DNA of 64,000 nucleotides from Flavobacteriales bacterium UBA2306 (GTDB lineage: Bacteria; Bacteroidota; Bacteroidia; Flavobacteriales; Weeksellaceae), in assembly GCA_002345565.1 (NCBI GenBank), contig DDVS01000002.1, forward strand, positions 665,605-729,604, in the 5' to 3' direction. Positions 24,714 to 33,081 of this stretch are shown one piece after another. Position numbers and translations under genes: made by a program. The notes beneath the pieces are model-generated. The model did no database searches. It was not told the origin of the DNA and saw nothing but the letters and a program-made list of their open reading frames with translations. Positions within the stretch are counted from its first letter, which is position 1; every line of letters begins with the position of its first letter.

Positions 24714-26573
24714 TTATTGCTTATAATTTTTCGGGATTTCAAAACAAAAATCAGACCCTTTTCCTTCCACTGAATTTACAAAAATCTTGCCACCGCTTCT
24801 TTTAATAATTTCGGAAGAAATATAAAGTCCTAATCCCAAGCCGGGAAAGGTGTGTTCCTTGTCACCGCTCACTCTGTAGTACTGCTCAAAAACCTTGTTT
24901 TGTTTATCTTCCGGAATCCCGATGCCATAATCCCGAACACAAAATACAGCTTTATCATCTTCGGATTTTGTGGTAATAAGAATTTCATTGGAATCTGGAG
25001 AATATTTAATGGCATTATTGATCAAGTTAGCCATAACCTGGGAAATTCTGTTGCGGTCTGCTTCGATTAAGCCAACTTCAGATCTTTCAATTTTTATGAT
25101 GTGTTTAGTATCTAGCTGTTGTTCTTCTATCACTTCTTTCACAAGGTCATCAAAATCAAACTCGATGGTATTGAGAAGTATTTTGCCATTTTGGATTTTT
25201 GTAACATCAAGCAAATCATTTATCAAGTTGGTTAATTTGTTGATTTGATCATTCATTTTCTGAGCAACATCGGCATTTTTATGATCATCCTGTTTTCTCA
25301 GGTTTTTTTCTAGAAATTGGGAGTAGAGTTTAAGGCTTGTCAAAGGTGTTTTGAGCTCGTGACTGGCAATTCCAAGAAAATTATCTTTCTGCTGTTGGAA
25401 TTGTTTGAACTCATCAATATCTGTGCAGGTGCCAATCCATTGCGTGGTGATGCCCTCTTCATTTTTCACAGGTACCGCTCTTCCCAGAAACCATTTGTAA
25501 GAATCTGGTTTTGATTTATCTATGAACCGGTATTCTATTTCATAAGGTGTATCGTTTTTTTGGCTTTCTGTCCATACATTTATCGCTCTTTCTACATCAT
25601 CCGGATGCAGGATTTTGCGGCTTGCACTTTCTCTGGAATCTACACCTTCAAAACCTGTGAAATCATACCATCTTTTGTTATAATAATTGATATTATTGTC
25701 TTGATCCGTGGTCCAAACGATGGTGGGAATAGAATCTGTAAGATTGCGGAAACGCGCTTCATTTTCGGCTACTTTTTGTTTTGCCAGAACAAGATCTGTT
25801 ACATTCACCGCCACATTCAGGATGGCATAAGCTTCATTTTTATTGTTGAAAAGGGGTTTGTAAGAGAAATTATAGTAGAATGTCTCAAGTTTTCCGTTGA
25901 TTTCCAAGATAACTTTATCTTCGGAAGCGGAGTAAGTTTTACCGGTCTTTAAAACATTTTTCAGGATTTCAATAAACGGTTGTCCTTCCAGTTCCGGAAG
26001 TGCTTCCTCTAATTTTTTTCCTATAACACCAGCACTTTTACCCCAGGTTTCCAACATTTTATCATTAGCAATATCAATAATTAAATCTTCTCCTTTATAC
26101 ACTGCAACAGAATAATCGGATTGTTTAATGAGGTTCTCGAATTTGACTTCGGTTTCCTGCAATTTGATTTCAGAGAGAACTTGTTCGGTGCTTTCTGTAG
26201 CTACAATGCTTACACCAATTACTTCGGTTTCTTCATCATTATAAATGGGAGAATAGACAAAATCAAAGTAACATTCTTCGGTTTTCCCATTTCTTACGAG
26301 ATAAGCTTTTTCTTTATAACCTTTGTAAGGAACGCCTGTTTTCAAAACATTAAGAAGGATACCTATGAAAGGCTGACCTTGTAATTCCGGGATGGCATCA
26401 ATGATTTTTTTTCCGATGACATGGGCAGATTTTCCCCATAATTTTAAAATCTGAGGATTGGCAGCCTGAATAATTAGTTCTTCCCCCATCAGCATAGAAA
26501 GGGCAACAGGCGCCTGAATCAAAAGCTGCGTTAGTGACTCGTGGGAGATATTAGTTTTTAAAAATTTCTTCAT
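24714..26573 (-). CDS. PAS-domain sensor histidine kinase
   Basis: 619 residues, no membrane segment, so cytoplasmic. Three PAS domains in a row: about 12-130, 145-262 and 270-390. The first two are near copies of one another (IIQAANPQILKLWGKSAHVIGKKI and IIDIANDKMLETWGKSAGVIGKKL). They are followed by HisKA with H405 in FLGIASHELKTPLTSL and an HATPase domain with NLINNAIKYSP, VRDYGIGIPEDKQNKVFEQYYR and GLGLGLYIS. The signal is unknown; the paired PAS units may bind a small ligand. The receiver gene follows directly. Confidence 0.94.
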   Translation of the reverse strand: MKKFLKTNISHESLTQLLIQAPVALSMLMGEELIIQAANPQILKLWGKSAHVIGKKIIDAIPELQGQPFIGILLNVLKTGVPYKGYKEKAYLVRNGKTEECYFDFVYSPIYNDEETEVIGVSIVATESTEQVLSEIKLQETEVKFENLIKQSDYSVAVYKGEDLIIDIANDKMLETWGKSAGVIGKKLEEALPELEGQPFIEILKNVLKTGKTYSASEDKVILEINGKLETFYYNFSYKPLFNNKNEAYAILNVAVNVTDLVLAKQKVAENEARFRNLTDSIPTIVWTTDQDNNINYYNKRWYDFTGFEGVDSRESASRKILHPDDVERAINVWTESQKNDTPYEIEYRFIDKSKPDSYKWFLGRAVPVKNEEGITTQWIGTCTDIDEFKQFQQQKDNFLGIASHELKTPLTSLKLYSQFLEKNLRKQDDHKNADVAQKMNDQINKLTNLINDLLDVTKIQNGKILLNTIEFDFDDLVKEVIEEQQLDTKHIIKIERSEVGLIEADRNRISQVMANLINNAIKYSPDSNEILITTKSEDDKAVFCVRDYGIGIPEDKQNKVFEQYYRVSGDKEHTFPGLGLGLYISSEIIKRSGGKIFVNSVEGKGSDFCFEIPKNYKQ

Positions 26574-26588
26574 TATTTTGATGAATCA

Positions 26589-26924
26589 TTAATGCTTTTC
26601 AGGAGATAAAGGTGTGTACAATTTTTGTTTTACAATGATGAGTTCAAAAAACATTTGAAAATCTGCAATCAAAGTCCAAACGGGGTATCGGAAAGTTAAT
26701 GGTATTTTTTTTTCGAAAATAGCGTGGCTTAACCATCCTAAACCAAATCCGAAAATAGGACAGTACCAAAGAAATCTTTCTTTCCCGGATTGTAACACAT
26801 AAGATATAACCACAAATACCAGTAAAATGCCTATAAAATGAAATAACCTTGTGAGAGGTTTAGAATGTTCTGATAAATAAAATTGATAAAATTCTTTATA
26901 CGTTTTGATTTTTTGAGTTTCCAT
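26589..26924 (-). CDS. Mpo1-like (DUF962) membrane protein
   Basis: 111 residues. It starts with ETQKIKTYKEFYQFYLSEHSKPLTRLFHFIGILL, the conserved HxxxxTRxxHxxG-like head of the DUF962/Mpo1 family. Two to three short membrane segments and WLSHAIFEKKIPLTFRYPVW follow. The yeast relative Mpo1 is an iron-dependent dioxygenase for 2-hydroxy fatty acids, and the histidines here would bind iron. The gene overlaps the upstream permease gene by 29 nt, so translation is probably coupled. Confidence 0.88.
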   Translation of the reverse strand: METQKIKTYKEFYQFYLSEHSKPLTRLFHFIGILLVFVVISYVLQSGKERFLWYCPIFGFGLGWLSHAIFEKKIPLTFRYPVWTLIADFQMFFELIIVKQKLYTPLSPEKH

Positions 26925-28596
26925 TGTTTAACATATTTAGCTTGCTGTTCTTATATCCGTATAGGAAATATATAACCAGACCTATAGCAAACCAAAGACC
27001 AAACCAAAACCAGTTCTCGTGGCTCATTCCTGTCAATAGATAAAGGCAAGAACTTAAACCAATCAATGGGATTAATGAAAGATTTTTAACAAATGCCAAG
27101 CCACATAAAATCACATTCGCAATAATAAAAATAATAATCGCCAGGCGGAATTCACCTTCCTCAGGATCACTAATGTTGCTTAACTGATGAAAAAAATCGG
27201 GCTGATAAAAATAGAAAAATACCAATCCGCCGATAAAAATGGCAGGAAAAATAATCTTACCATTAATATAAGGCAAATGAAATCTTCCTTTGATTTTTTC
27301 TTTTGGAGGCAACATTAAAACACCACCACATACTAAAACAAATGCAAAGATAGTTCCGATACTTGTGAAATCCAGAATGAAAGTTTTATCGGTGAATAGG
27401 ATAGGAATACCTACTACAATCCCTGTAACAATGGTTGCAAAAGAAGGTACTTTATTTTTACTGTGCACTTCCTGAAATTTCTTGGGTAAAAGCCCATCTC
27501 TGGACATGGCCATCCAGATTCTCGGCTGTCCCATTTGGAAAACCAAAAGAACGGTTGTAATCGCAACAATCGCAATTAATGACACGATAAATTCCATCCA
27601 AGGAAGGTTGAGATTGGTTTTGTCAAATACAAATGACAGCGGATCTCCAATGCCGTCAAATTTCCTGTAATCTACCAATCCTGTTAATGTTAAAGTTAAA
27701 ATAATATAGATAACAGTACAAAGCCCTAAAGAAATCAACATACCTTTTGGAAGGTCTTTTTGAGGATTTTTGGTTTCTTCGGATAAAACAGAAATCGCAT
27801 CAAAACCAATATAAGCAAAGAAAACACCTGAAACAGCAGACATTACACCCGCAAATCCATTTGGCATAAAAGAGCCGGAAGTAGGCGTATCGGTCACCGG
27901 AAACCAATTTCCCGTATTGACATATGCCACACCCACAGCTATCACCAAAAGAATGACGAACAACTTCAGTAATACAAAAAAATTATTGAAATTTTTACTT
28001 TCCTTGATGCCTTGGTAGCAAAGCCAAGTGATTAATCCATTAATTACCAAAGCAGGAATATCAACGATAATTTTCAATCCACCAATAATTGGGGCAGATT
28101 TCCAAGCGTTGATGAGTTCTCCGTTGGTTGAATTATTCAGAAAAGCCTTCTTAGCTTCGGTATAACTACAGGTAAAATAATCAGGAATATGAACCCCGAT
28201 TCTTTCCATAAAACTGGTGAAATAATCAGACCAAGAAAAGGCAACATAGATATTCCCGAAAGAATATTCCATAATCAGAGCCCAACCAATAATCCAAGCA
28301 ATCAATTCCCCGAAACTGGCGTAGGCATAAGTGTAAGCACTTCCTGCTGTAGGGATTCTGCTTGCAAATTCGGCATAACAAAGTGCAGTGAAAGCACAGG
28401 CAAAACCACAAATCAGATATAAAACAATAACACCTGGTCCGCCACGGAAAATAGCTTCTCCCAAACTGCTGAAACTTCCTGCTCCAATGATCGCTGCAAT
28501 CCCAAAAAATACAATGTCCCAAGTGCCGAGAACTCTATTAAGTTGTCCGGAATCTACATTCTCTGCGTAGTGTTTTCTTCTGAAAAGTGAACTCAT
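26896..28596 (-). CDS. Amino acid permease (APC superfamily)
   Basis: 566 residues with 12 or more membrane segments. It begins MSSLFRRKHYAENVDSGQLN, then the substrate-site motif FFGIAAIIGAGSFSSLGEAI in helix 1, and later IGFDAISVLSEETKNPQKDLP in the helix 6 region, both typical of the cationic amino acid transporter-like APC group. The long C-terminal part has extra hydrophobic segments. It takes up amino acids across the inner membrane; which ones cannot be read from sequence. It overlaps the Mpo1-like gene at its 3' end. Confidence 0.92.
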   Translation of the reverse strand: MSSLFRRKHYAENVDSGQLNRVLGTWDIVFFGIAAIIGAGSFSSLGEAIFRGGPGVIVLYLICGFACAFTALCYAEFASRIPTAGSAYTYAYASFGELIAWIIGWALIMEYSFGNIYVAFSWSDYFTSFMERIGVHIPDYFTCSYTEAKKAFLNNSTNGELINAWKSAPIIGGLKIIVDIPALVINGLITWLCYQGIKESKNFNNFFVLLKLFVILLVIAVGVAYVNTGNWFPVTDTPTSGSFMPNGFAGVMSAVSGVFFAYIGFDAISVLSEETKNPQKDLPKGMLISLGLCTVIYIILTLTLTGLVDYRKFDGIGDPLSFVFDKTNLNLPWMEFIVSLIAIVAITTVLLVFQMGQPRIWMAMSRDGLLPKKFQEVHSKNKVPSFATIVTGIVVGIPILFTDKTFILDFTSIGTIFAFVLVCGGVLMLPPKEKIKGRFHLPYINGKIIFPAIFIGGLVFFYFYQPDFFHQLSNISDPEEGEFRLAIIIFIIANVILCGLAFVKNLSLIPLIGLSSCLYLLTGMSHENWFWFGLWFAIGLVIYFLYGYKNSKLNMLNNGNSKNQNV

Positions 28597-28703
28597 CTAA
28601 GTTGTTAATTTTTGTGAAAGAAACAAATGTAATAAAATTTTGAGGTTTTTAACATTTTATGAATAGAAATAAGTTTGAAATAAAATATTGATTAATTTTT
28701 AAA

Positions 28704-28738
28704 AGGACATACTTTGGCGGTTTGCTGTTTTAGTTTTG
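28704..28738 (+). repeat. 35-bp block with TTTGGCGGTTTGC, copy 1
   Basis: The 35-bp block contains TTTGGCGGTTTGC and ends in the -7 box TAGTTTTG. A copy matching at 29 of 35 positions lies at 30139-30173, also ending in a -7 box (TAAGTTTG). Each copy stands just before a gene, so the block acts as a promoter module or cassette boundary. Confidence 0.7.
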
Positions 28739-28748
28739 TTGAAAAAAG

Positions 28749-29492
28749 ATGATGGAATTAAACTCTATTTCCTGTAATTTAAAGTTTTCAAACTATGCTA
28801 ATAGAATTATTGAGGACTTTGAAGTTAAAAATGAAAATTATAAAAATTATGAACCAACAGGTTTTAAATTAATTTTTATGATTAAAAACTTAAGCTGTAA
28901 TTATTCTTTAAAATTTGAAAATGAATCTTTTTATCTAAAATTAAATTATGAAATAGATGATGAAAAGCATCCGAATTTGCGCAAGAAATTCTATAAAAAT
29001 TTTGGTTTTCTAAATGCTGATAAAAGGTTTTCTTGTCAAGATGAAAACTCAATTGTTTTAAAATCAGAAATTGATGATAAGCTAATCGAAAGAGCTTGTA
29101 TTATTTTCTCTGTCGAACAATGGAAGAATTCTTATTTTTTTTCGGAAACAAAAATAGCTTTGGAAGAAATTGTTTCCATTGTTTTTGAAGAATTTAAGTT
29201 TGTGATGTCTCAAATTTGGGAAACAATTGATGAAAATTTTGAATCTTTGGATTTTTCAAAATTACCTTTTCTTTCAAACGGGTTTTTAAAAGAAGATTCT
29301 ACAAATATTAATGAAGATAATTTCTATAATCTACCTCCAATTATTAAAATCTACTTTGACTCTTACATTAATCAAAAATTAAGGCAAGATAACACTAAAC
29401 AAATTGCCCTAATGAGAAATAAAAATTGGCTTCAAAGAATTTATATATTTGTGAAAAGCTTATACAAATTAAAAGCAAAACTATCATTATGA
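28749..29492 (+). CDS. Hypothetical protein, first gene of cassette
   Basis: 247 residues from ATG ATG at 28749 (the second ATG, 28752, is as good). Very AT-rich; rich in Asn, Phe, Lys and Glu. No signal or membrane segments. It contains LIFMIKNLSCNYSLKFENES, DDEKHPNLRKKFYKNFGFLN and VFEEFKFVMSQIW. The last 20 residues are basic. Its stop overlaps the start of the next gene (ATGA), so the two form a tight operon with a UDG-like protein. Family not recognised. Confidence 0.7.
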   Translation: MMELNSISCNLKFSNYANRIIEDFEVKNENYKNYEPTGFKLIFMIKNLSCNYSLKFENESFYLKLNYEIDDEKHPNLRKKFYKNFGFLNADKRFSCQDENSIVLKSEIDDKLIERACIIFSVEQWKNSYFFSETKIALEEIVSIVFEEFKFVMSQIWETIDENFESLDFSKLPFLSNGFLKEDSTNINEDNFYNLPPIIKIYFDSYINQKLRQDNTKQIALMRNKNWLQRIYIFVKSLYKLKAKLSL

Positions 29493-30085
29493 ATAACATT
29501 TTATTTAAACCGTGGGAAGGCCATAACTTTGGCAAATCAGAATTAGGAAGATTATTAATTATTGGCGATTCGCATTATTTTTTAAATGATGAAGATGAAT
29601 CTGTATATCCAAATTGGACACAAGATATAATTTCAGATTTAGAAAGTACAAATTTTAAAATCTTTAAAAACATAGGTGAAATTTTTTATCCAAATAATCA
29701 TTTAGAATTATGGTCGAAAGTAGCATTTGCTAATGCAATTCAATCAGCATTTCGTAGTTCAGACCAAAAACCAACTGAAGATGATTTTAAAACTGTTGAA
29801 CCAGCAATACAAGAATATCTAAATATGATAAAACCACATAAAATTATTGTTTTCTCTAAAAGAGTTTGGGAGGAGGGGTTGAAGAATGATATTGAGTGGG
29901 GAGAATATGTTGATTCTATAAATGATGAAGAATATGGAAAAAAATCAACAGTTTGGAAATTCAATTATGAAGGCGGTTTCTGTCACGGAATTGGTGTTAA
30001 TCATCCATCTTCTCGAGGTTTTAGTCCTGCTCAATGGAATCCTTTAATTACAAAATTTCTTGAAAATAATTACTCAAACTATTGA
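29489..30085 (+). CDS. Uracil-DNA glycosylase superfamily-like protein
   Basis: 198 residues from the ATG at 29489; an upstream TTG start would run far into the previous gene and is not favoured. The start NNILFKPWEGHNFG, then LGRLLIIGDSHYF, and the C-terminal GIGVNHPSSRGFSPAQWNP resemble the two UDG-superfamily loops (GxxP-type loop replaced by GDSHY, and HPS). The middle contains KPHKIIVFSKRVWEEGL, as in UDG cores. It may act on damaged or modified DNA; with GDSHY in motif 1, the catalytic chemistry is uncertain. It overlaps the preceding gene by 4 nt and ends at a terminator. Confidence 0.65.
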   Translation: MNNILFKPWEGHNFGKSELGRLLIIGDSHYFLNDEDESVYPNWTQDIISDLESTNFKIFKNIGEIFYPNNHLELWSKVAFANAIQSAFRSSDQKPTEDDFKTVEPAIQEYLNMIKPHKIIVFSKRVWEEGLKNDIEWGEYVDSINDEEYGKKSTVWKFNYEGGFCHGIGVNHPSSRGFSPAQWNPLITKFLENNYSNY

Positions 30086-30094
30086 ATAGTAAAT

Positions 30095-30122
30095 GATTCT
30101 CCCACCAGAGAATCTTTTTTTT
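30095..30122 (+). terminator. Terminator of the two-gene cassette
   Basis: Perfect stem GATTCTC / GAGAATC with a 6-nt loop and a T8 run. Confidence 0.85.
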
Positions 30123-30138
30123 ATTCCCAAAAACCAAA

Positions 30139-30173
30139 CAGACATAATTTGGCGGTTTGCAGTTTTAAGTTTG
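30139..30173 (+). repeat. 35-bp block with TTTGGCGGTTTGC, copy 2
   Basis: Matches the block at 28704-28738 at 29 of 35 positions, offset by 1435 bp. It ends in TAAGTTTG (30166-30173), a -7 box 18 nt before the ATG at 30192. Confidence 0.7.
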
Positions 30174-30191
30174 CAGAAAATTAAGGAAACA

Positions 30192-30536
30192 ATGAATCTC
30201 AAATATCAAAGACTTATCAATCTGCTAAATTGTTGTGAATATAAAATCAATGATATCTCAGCTTTTAGGATTATTAATTATGAATATTCGGAAATAATAG
30301 ATAAATGTCAGCTCTATGTTTTGGAAAAGCATCTGGAATCAAAAATAGAGTTGTATGAGGCATTAGTTCCTTCAGATCCTGAAAACTTTTTTGCGATATT
30401 GATTTGTTGTTTCATTAAAATAATAAACTGCTTTTTCGGATTTCTTTTGTCAATTGATTTTTACAATCCACAAACACAAAAAAAAGTCCGACCAATATAT
30501 CATTTTATAGCTTTTGTTTTCTCCACCAATCCATAA
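30192..30536 (+). CDS. Hypothetical protein, second cassette gene
   Basis: 114 residues from the ATG at 30192, chosen because the preceding 33 codons of the open frame run through the 35-bp promoter block. The N-terminal half is hydrophilic with three cysteines (LINLLNCCEYKIN, IIDKCQLYV). A hydrophobic segment (about 71-92, FFAILICCFIKIINCFFGFLL) could be a membrane helix. Cysteine-rich and AT-rich. Family not recognised. It is the second gene unit preceded by the TTTGGCGGTTTGC block. Confidence 0.5.
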   Translation: MNLKYQRLINLLNCCEYKINDISAFRIINYEYSEIIDKCQLYVLEKHLESKIELYEALVPSDPENFFAILICCFIKIINCFFGFLLSIDFYNPQTQKKVRPIYHFIAFVFSTNP

Positions 30537-30599
30537 GAATTCCATCTACCATATTTAAAAAATTCTTCAAGAGCGATGGATTTTTTGGTTTCAATAGTT

Positions 30600-30607
30600 T
30601 ACATTTG
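30600..30607 (+). promoter_or_regulatory. -7 box of the Crp/Fnr gene
   Basis: TACATTTG, a TAnnTTTG match, 42 nt before the ATG at 30650. Confidence 0.4.
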
Positions 30608-30649
30608 GAGTGAACAATTCTTTTGTTTGCAATTTAGAATAATAAAAAT

Positions 30650-31213
30650 ATGAGTGAGATTTTAAGACGTCAAATTGAGAAAATTACGCCATTAACTGAC
30701 CAGGAGTTCGAGTACATTCTGTCTCATTTTACCTTGAAAAAATTTAAAAAGCATCAGATTTTAATTCAAGAAGGAGATGCGGTACAAAATGATTATTTTG
30801 TGATGAATGGTTTGTTAAAAGCTTCTTACCTGAATCAAGAAGGCAAAGAACATATTATGCAATTTGCAATGGAAGATTGGTGGATTACCGATTATCAAGC
30901 GTATTTTAATCAAACGGAAGCTACTTTTACCATTGATGCATTAGAATCTACCGAAGTACTTACTTTGTCTCTCTATAACCGAGAGAAACTCTGTGCAGAT
31001 ATGCATAAAATAGAACATTTTTTCAGAAAAAAGTCTAATAATGGTTATATAGCGCTCCAAAGAAGGATTTTGTCTCTGCTGAATAGCAATGCCAAAGAAC
31101 GCTACGAACAATTTATTTCTCAATATCCTACACTTTTACAACGATTGCCCAAAACTTTAATCGCTTCGTATCTAGGCGTTTCCAGAGAAACTTTGAGTCG
31201 GCTTTCGGTGTAA
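30650..31213 (+). CDS. Crp/Fnr family transcriptional regulator
   Basis: 187 residues. A cyclic-nucleotide-binding-like beta-roll (about 20-125; KKHQILIQEGDAVQNDYFVMNG) is followed by a helical linker and a C-terminal winged helix. The recognition helix is SRETLSR with R179, E180 and R184, the RExxxR arrangement that reads GTGA half-sites in E. coli CRP. The effector pocket lacks the RxS cAMP signature, so the ligand is unknown. A TGTGAN6TCACA site begins at its own stop codon, upstream of the DJ-1 gene. Confidence 0.93.
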   Translation: MSEILRRQIEKITPLTDQEFEYILSHFTLKKFKKHQILIQEGDAVQNDYFVMNGLLKASYLNQEGKEHIMQFAMEDWWITDYQAYFNQTEATFTIDALESTEVLTLSLYNREKLCADMHKIEHFFRKKSNNGYIALQRRILSLLNSNAKERYEQFISQYPTLLQRLPKTLIASYLGVSRETLSRLSV

Positions 31214-31229
31214 TGTGATGTAGGTCACA
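31214..31229 (+). promoter_or_regulatory. CRP-like operator TGTGAN6TCACA
   Basis: TGTGATGTAGGTCACA is a perfect palindrome in its half-sites. It is centred about 65 nt upstream of the start predicted for the DJ-1 gene promoter (31253-31281), a position typical of activation by Crp-type factors. The neighbouring regulator carries the matching RExxxR helix. Confidence 0.7.
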
Positions 31230-31252
31230 AGAAAGTTGTGAGGTAGGTCCTG

Positions 31253-31281
31253 TTGTTTGTGGGAGGCTGCATTTACCTTTG
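31253..31281 (+). promoter_or_regulatory. Promoter of the exported DJ-1 gene
   Basis: TTG at 31253-31255, 18-nt spacer, TACCTTTG at 31274-31281: a good Bacteroidetes promoter. The ATG follows at 31313. Confidence 0.65.
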
Positions 31282-31312
31282 CACTATCAAATCATTAAAA
31301 ATCAATAGTAAA

Positions 31313-32092
31313 ATGAATCACAACAAGTTTTTATCCAAGATTATTTTCTTAACGGGTTGTATTCTTTTTTTAGGGATTAATATGATCAATGCACAAACAA
31401 TAAAATCTAACAAAATGAGCAAAAAAGTATTATTCGTGGTTACGAGCCACGACAAATTAGGAAACACTGGTGAATCTACCGGTTATTATTTAGGTGAAGT
31501 TACGCATCCTTGGGCTGTATTAGTAGATGCTGGTTACGAAATAGATTTCGTGAGTCCAAAAGGTGGAAACCCGTCATATTATGGAAATACTCCAGATGAT
31601 AAGGTTAATGAAAGATTTTTGGCAGATGAATATTATCAAAATAAAATTCAGAACACTATGACGCCTTCAGAAGTAAATCCTGATGAATATGTGGGGATTC
31701 TTTATGCTGGAGGTCACGGTACGATGTGGGATTTTGCAGATAATGAAGAATTGGCAGTAATCGCACAAAAAATCTACGAAAAAAATGGAATCGTAAGTGC
31801 GGTTTGTCACGGTCCTGCCGGATTGGTGAACATTAAACTCAGCAATGGAAAATATTTGGTAGATGGCAAAAAAATCAATGCTTTCACCAACGAAGAAGAA
31901 GCTGCTGTGAAATTAGATGAAGTGGTTCCATTTAGATTAGAATCTAAATTAATAGAACGCGGAGCCAAATTTGAAAAATCTGGTTTATGGCAAACTCACG
32001 TTACCGTAGACGAAAGAGTGGTAACAGGACAAAATCCTCAATCTGCTCATGCAGTTGGCGAAGCTGTTTTAGAAGAACTTAAAAAACTCTAA
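31313..32092 (+). CDS. Exported DJ-1/PfpI family protein
   Basis: 259 residues from the ATG at 31313; the open frame extends upstream but would include the promoter. Signal peptide at 1-27 (IIFLTGCILFLGINMINAQ). The body is Hsp31-like DJ-1/PfpI: VVTSHDKLGNTGESTGYYLGE, FVSPKGGNPSYYG, LYAGGHGTMWDF, and nucleophile C165 in VSAVCHGPAGL. Relatives act as glyoxalases or chaperones. The conserved glutamate pairs with the cysteine. Expression is probably governed by the adjacent Crp/Fnr regulator through the TGTGAN6TCACA site. Confidence 0.92.
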   Translation: MNHNKFLSKIIFLTGCILFLGINMINAQTIKSNKMSKKVLFVVTSHDKLGNTGESTGYYLGEVTHPWAVLVDAGYEIDFVSPKGGNPSYYGNTPDDKVNERFLADEYYQNKIQNTMTPSEVNPDEYVGILYAGGHGTMWDFADNEELAVIAQKIYEKNGIVSAVCHGPAGLVNIKLSNGKYLVDGKKINAFTNEEEAAVKLDEVVPFRLESKLIERGAKFEKSGLWQTHVTVDERVVTGQNPQSAHAVGEAVLEELKKL

Positions 32093-32105
32093 TAGTTAAG
32101 GATAC

Positions 32106-32136
32106 AAAAGAGACCGTTTTCAGTCTCTTTTTTTTT
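32106..32136 (+). terminator. Terminator after DJ-1 gene
   Basis: Stem AAAGAGAC / GTCTCTTT with an 8-nt loop, followed by a long T-run. Confidence 0.88.
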
Positions 32137-32282
32137 GTGCTAAATTGAAATTTTCTTTGAACAAATAAGATAAATCTTGAATACACAGCAAAAGTTCAAC
32201 CTATCACAAAATGATATAACAAAATGGAGCTGGGGAAATGCCTGGCTCCATTTAACTGTAATAAAAATTTGTGTTCGATTGC

Positions 32283-32576
32283 TTACTTTACTGCTAGTAG
32301 ATCTACCATTTCAAGTACAGGTTCTTTAGCAAGTAATTCAGAAGCATTGGCCATTAAAGCCTTTGCAATCTCACCATTCAAGTGAGCATCTCTTGCATCT
32401 GTAGTTTCGAACGTATCGAATATACCAAAAGTAGAAGGGCCAATTTGTAATGCATACCATCTTACGGTTCCTGGCTCACCTTCCGCAAGCGGCAAAGCTG
32501 ACTTTAGGAATTCCAATACGTCATTTTCTTTACCCAGTTTTGCTTCTACTCTTGCTAATATTGCAAACTTTTCCAT
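32283..32576 (-). CDS. Antibiotic biosynthesis monooxygenase (ABM, YgiN-like) domain protein
   Basis: 97 residues, a single ferredoxin-like ABM domain: EKFAILARVEAKLGKENDVLEFL, EGEPGTVRWYALQI, and FGIFDTFETTDARDAHLNGEIA. Such small dimeric proteins act as quinol monooxygenases or haem-free oxygenases. No signal. It stands alone; codon use is richer in G and C than its neighbours. Substrate unknown. Confidence 0.9.
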   Translation of the reverse strand: MEKFAILARVEAKLGKENDVLEFLKSALPLAEGEPGTVRWYALQIGPSTFGIFDTFETTDARDAHLNGEIAKALMANASELLAKEPVLEMVDLLAVK

Positions 32577-33081
32577 AATTTAAAATTTTTGGTGTTATTA
32601 AGAGTGTTCTTCAACTCTTTATAACAAAAATAAGTTTTCCTTATCAATCTAAAAATACAAAAAATGTTAAATAACGTTAATGTTAATCATCGACAATCAG
32701 TATCATTTGTTCTGCATTCCTACAATTTGTTCAGCAGAAAGTAGTTCAGACGATTCCTTGGGTAGCTTAGAATTACTCTAGAAAGTTAATTAAAATAACG
32801 GAAGAAAACGACGTAAAAAAAAAGAGACCTTTCAACAAGTCTCTTCAATTTTTTTTTAAAATTTTACGGTAAAATCTATAATGCTAAAAAAAGCTCCCAA
32901 AGCTGCAGCCTGTCCTGAGCGAAGCCGAAGGGTTCAACAGGGTTTTCATTGTTCATGCTACGCACGCAACTAAAACTTAGCTATTATAGGAAGTATTTTT
33001 AGGTAATAATAAAAAATATTTGTACTTTTGCAAAAATTTTATATATTAGCCTAGTAAAAGGTTTACAAAAATAAAACAAAA
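32577..33081. other. Non-coding stretch with hairpin, repeat fragment and -7 box
   Basis: No gene is seen. It holds a hairpin AAAGAGAC / GTCTCTT with T-run (32821-32860), a short piece with TGTCCTGAGCGAAGCCGAAG (about 32911-32930) that resembles dispersed repeats of flavobacteria, and a -7 box TACTTTTG at 33023-33030 for the gene at 33082. Confidence 0.5.
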
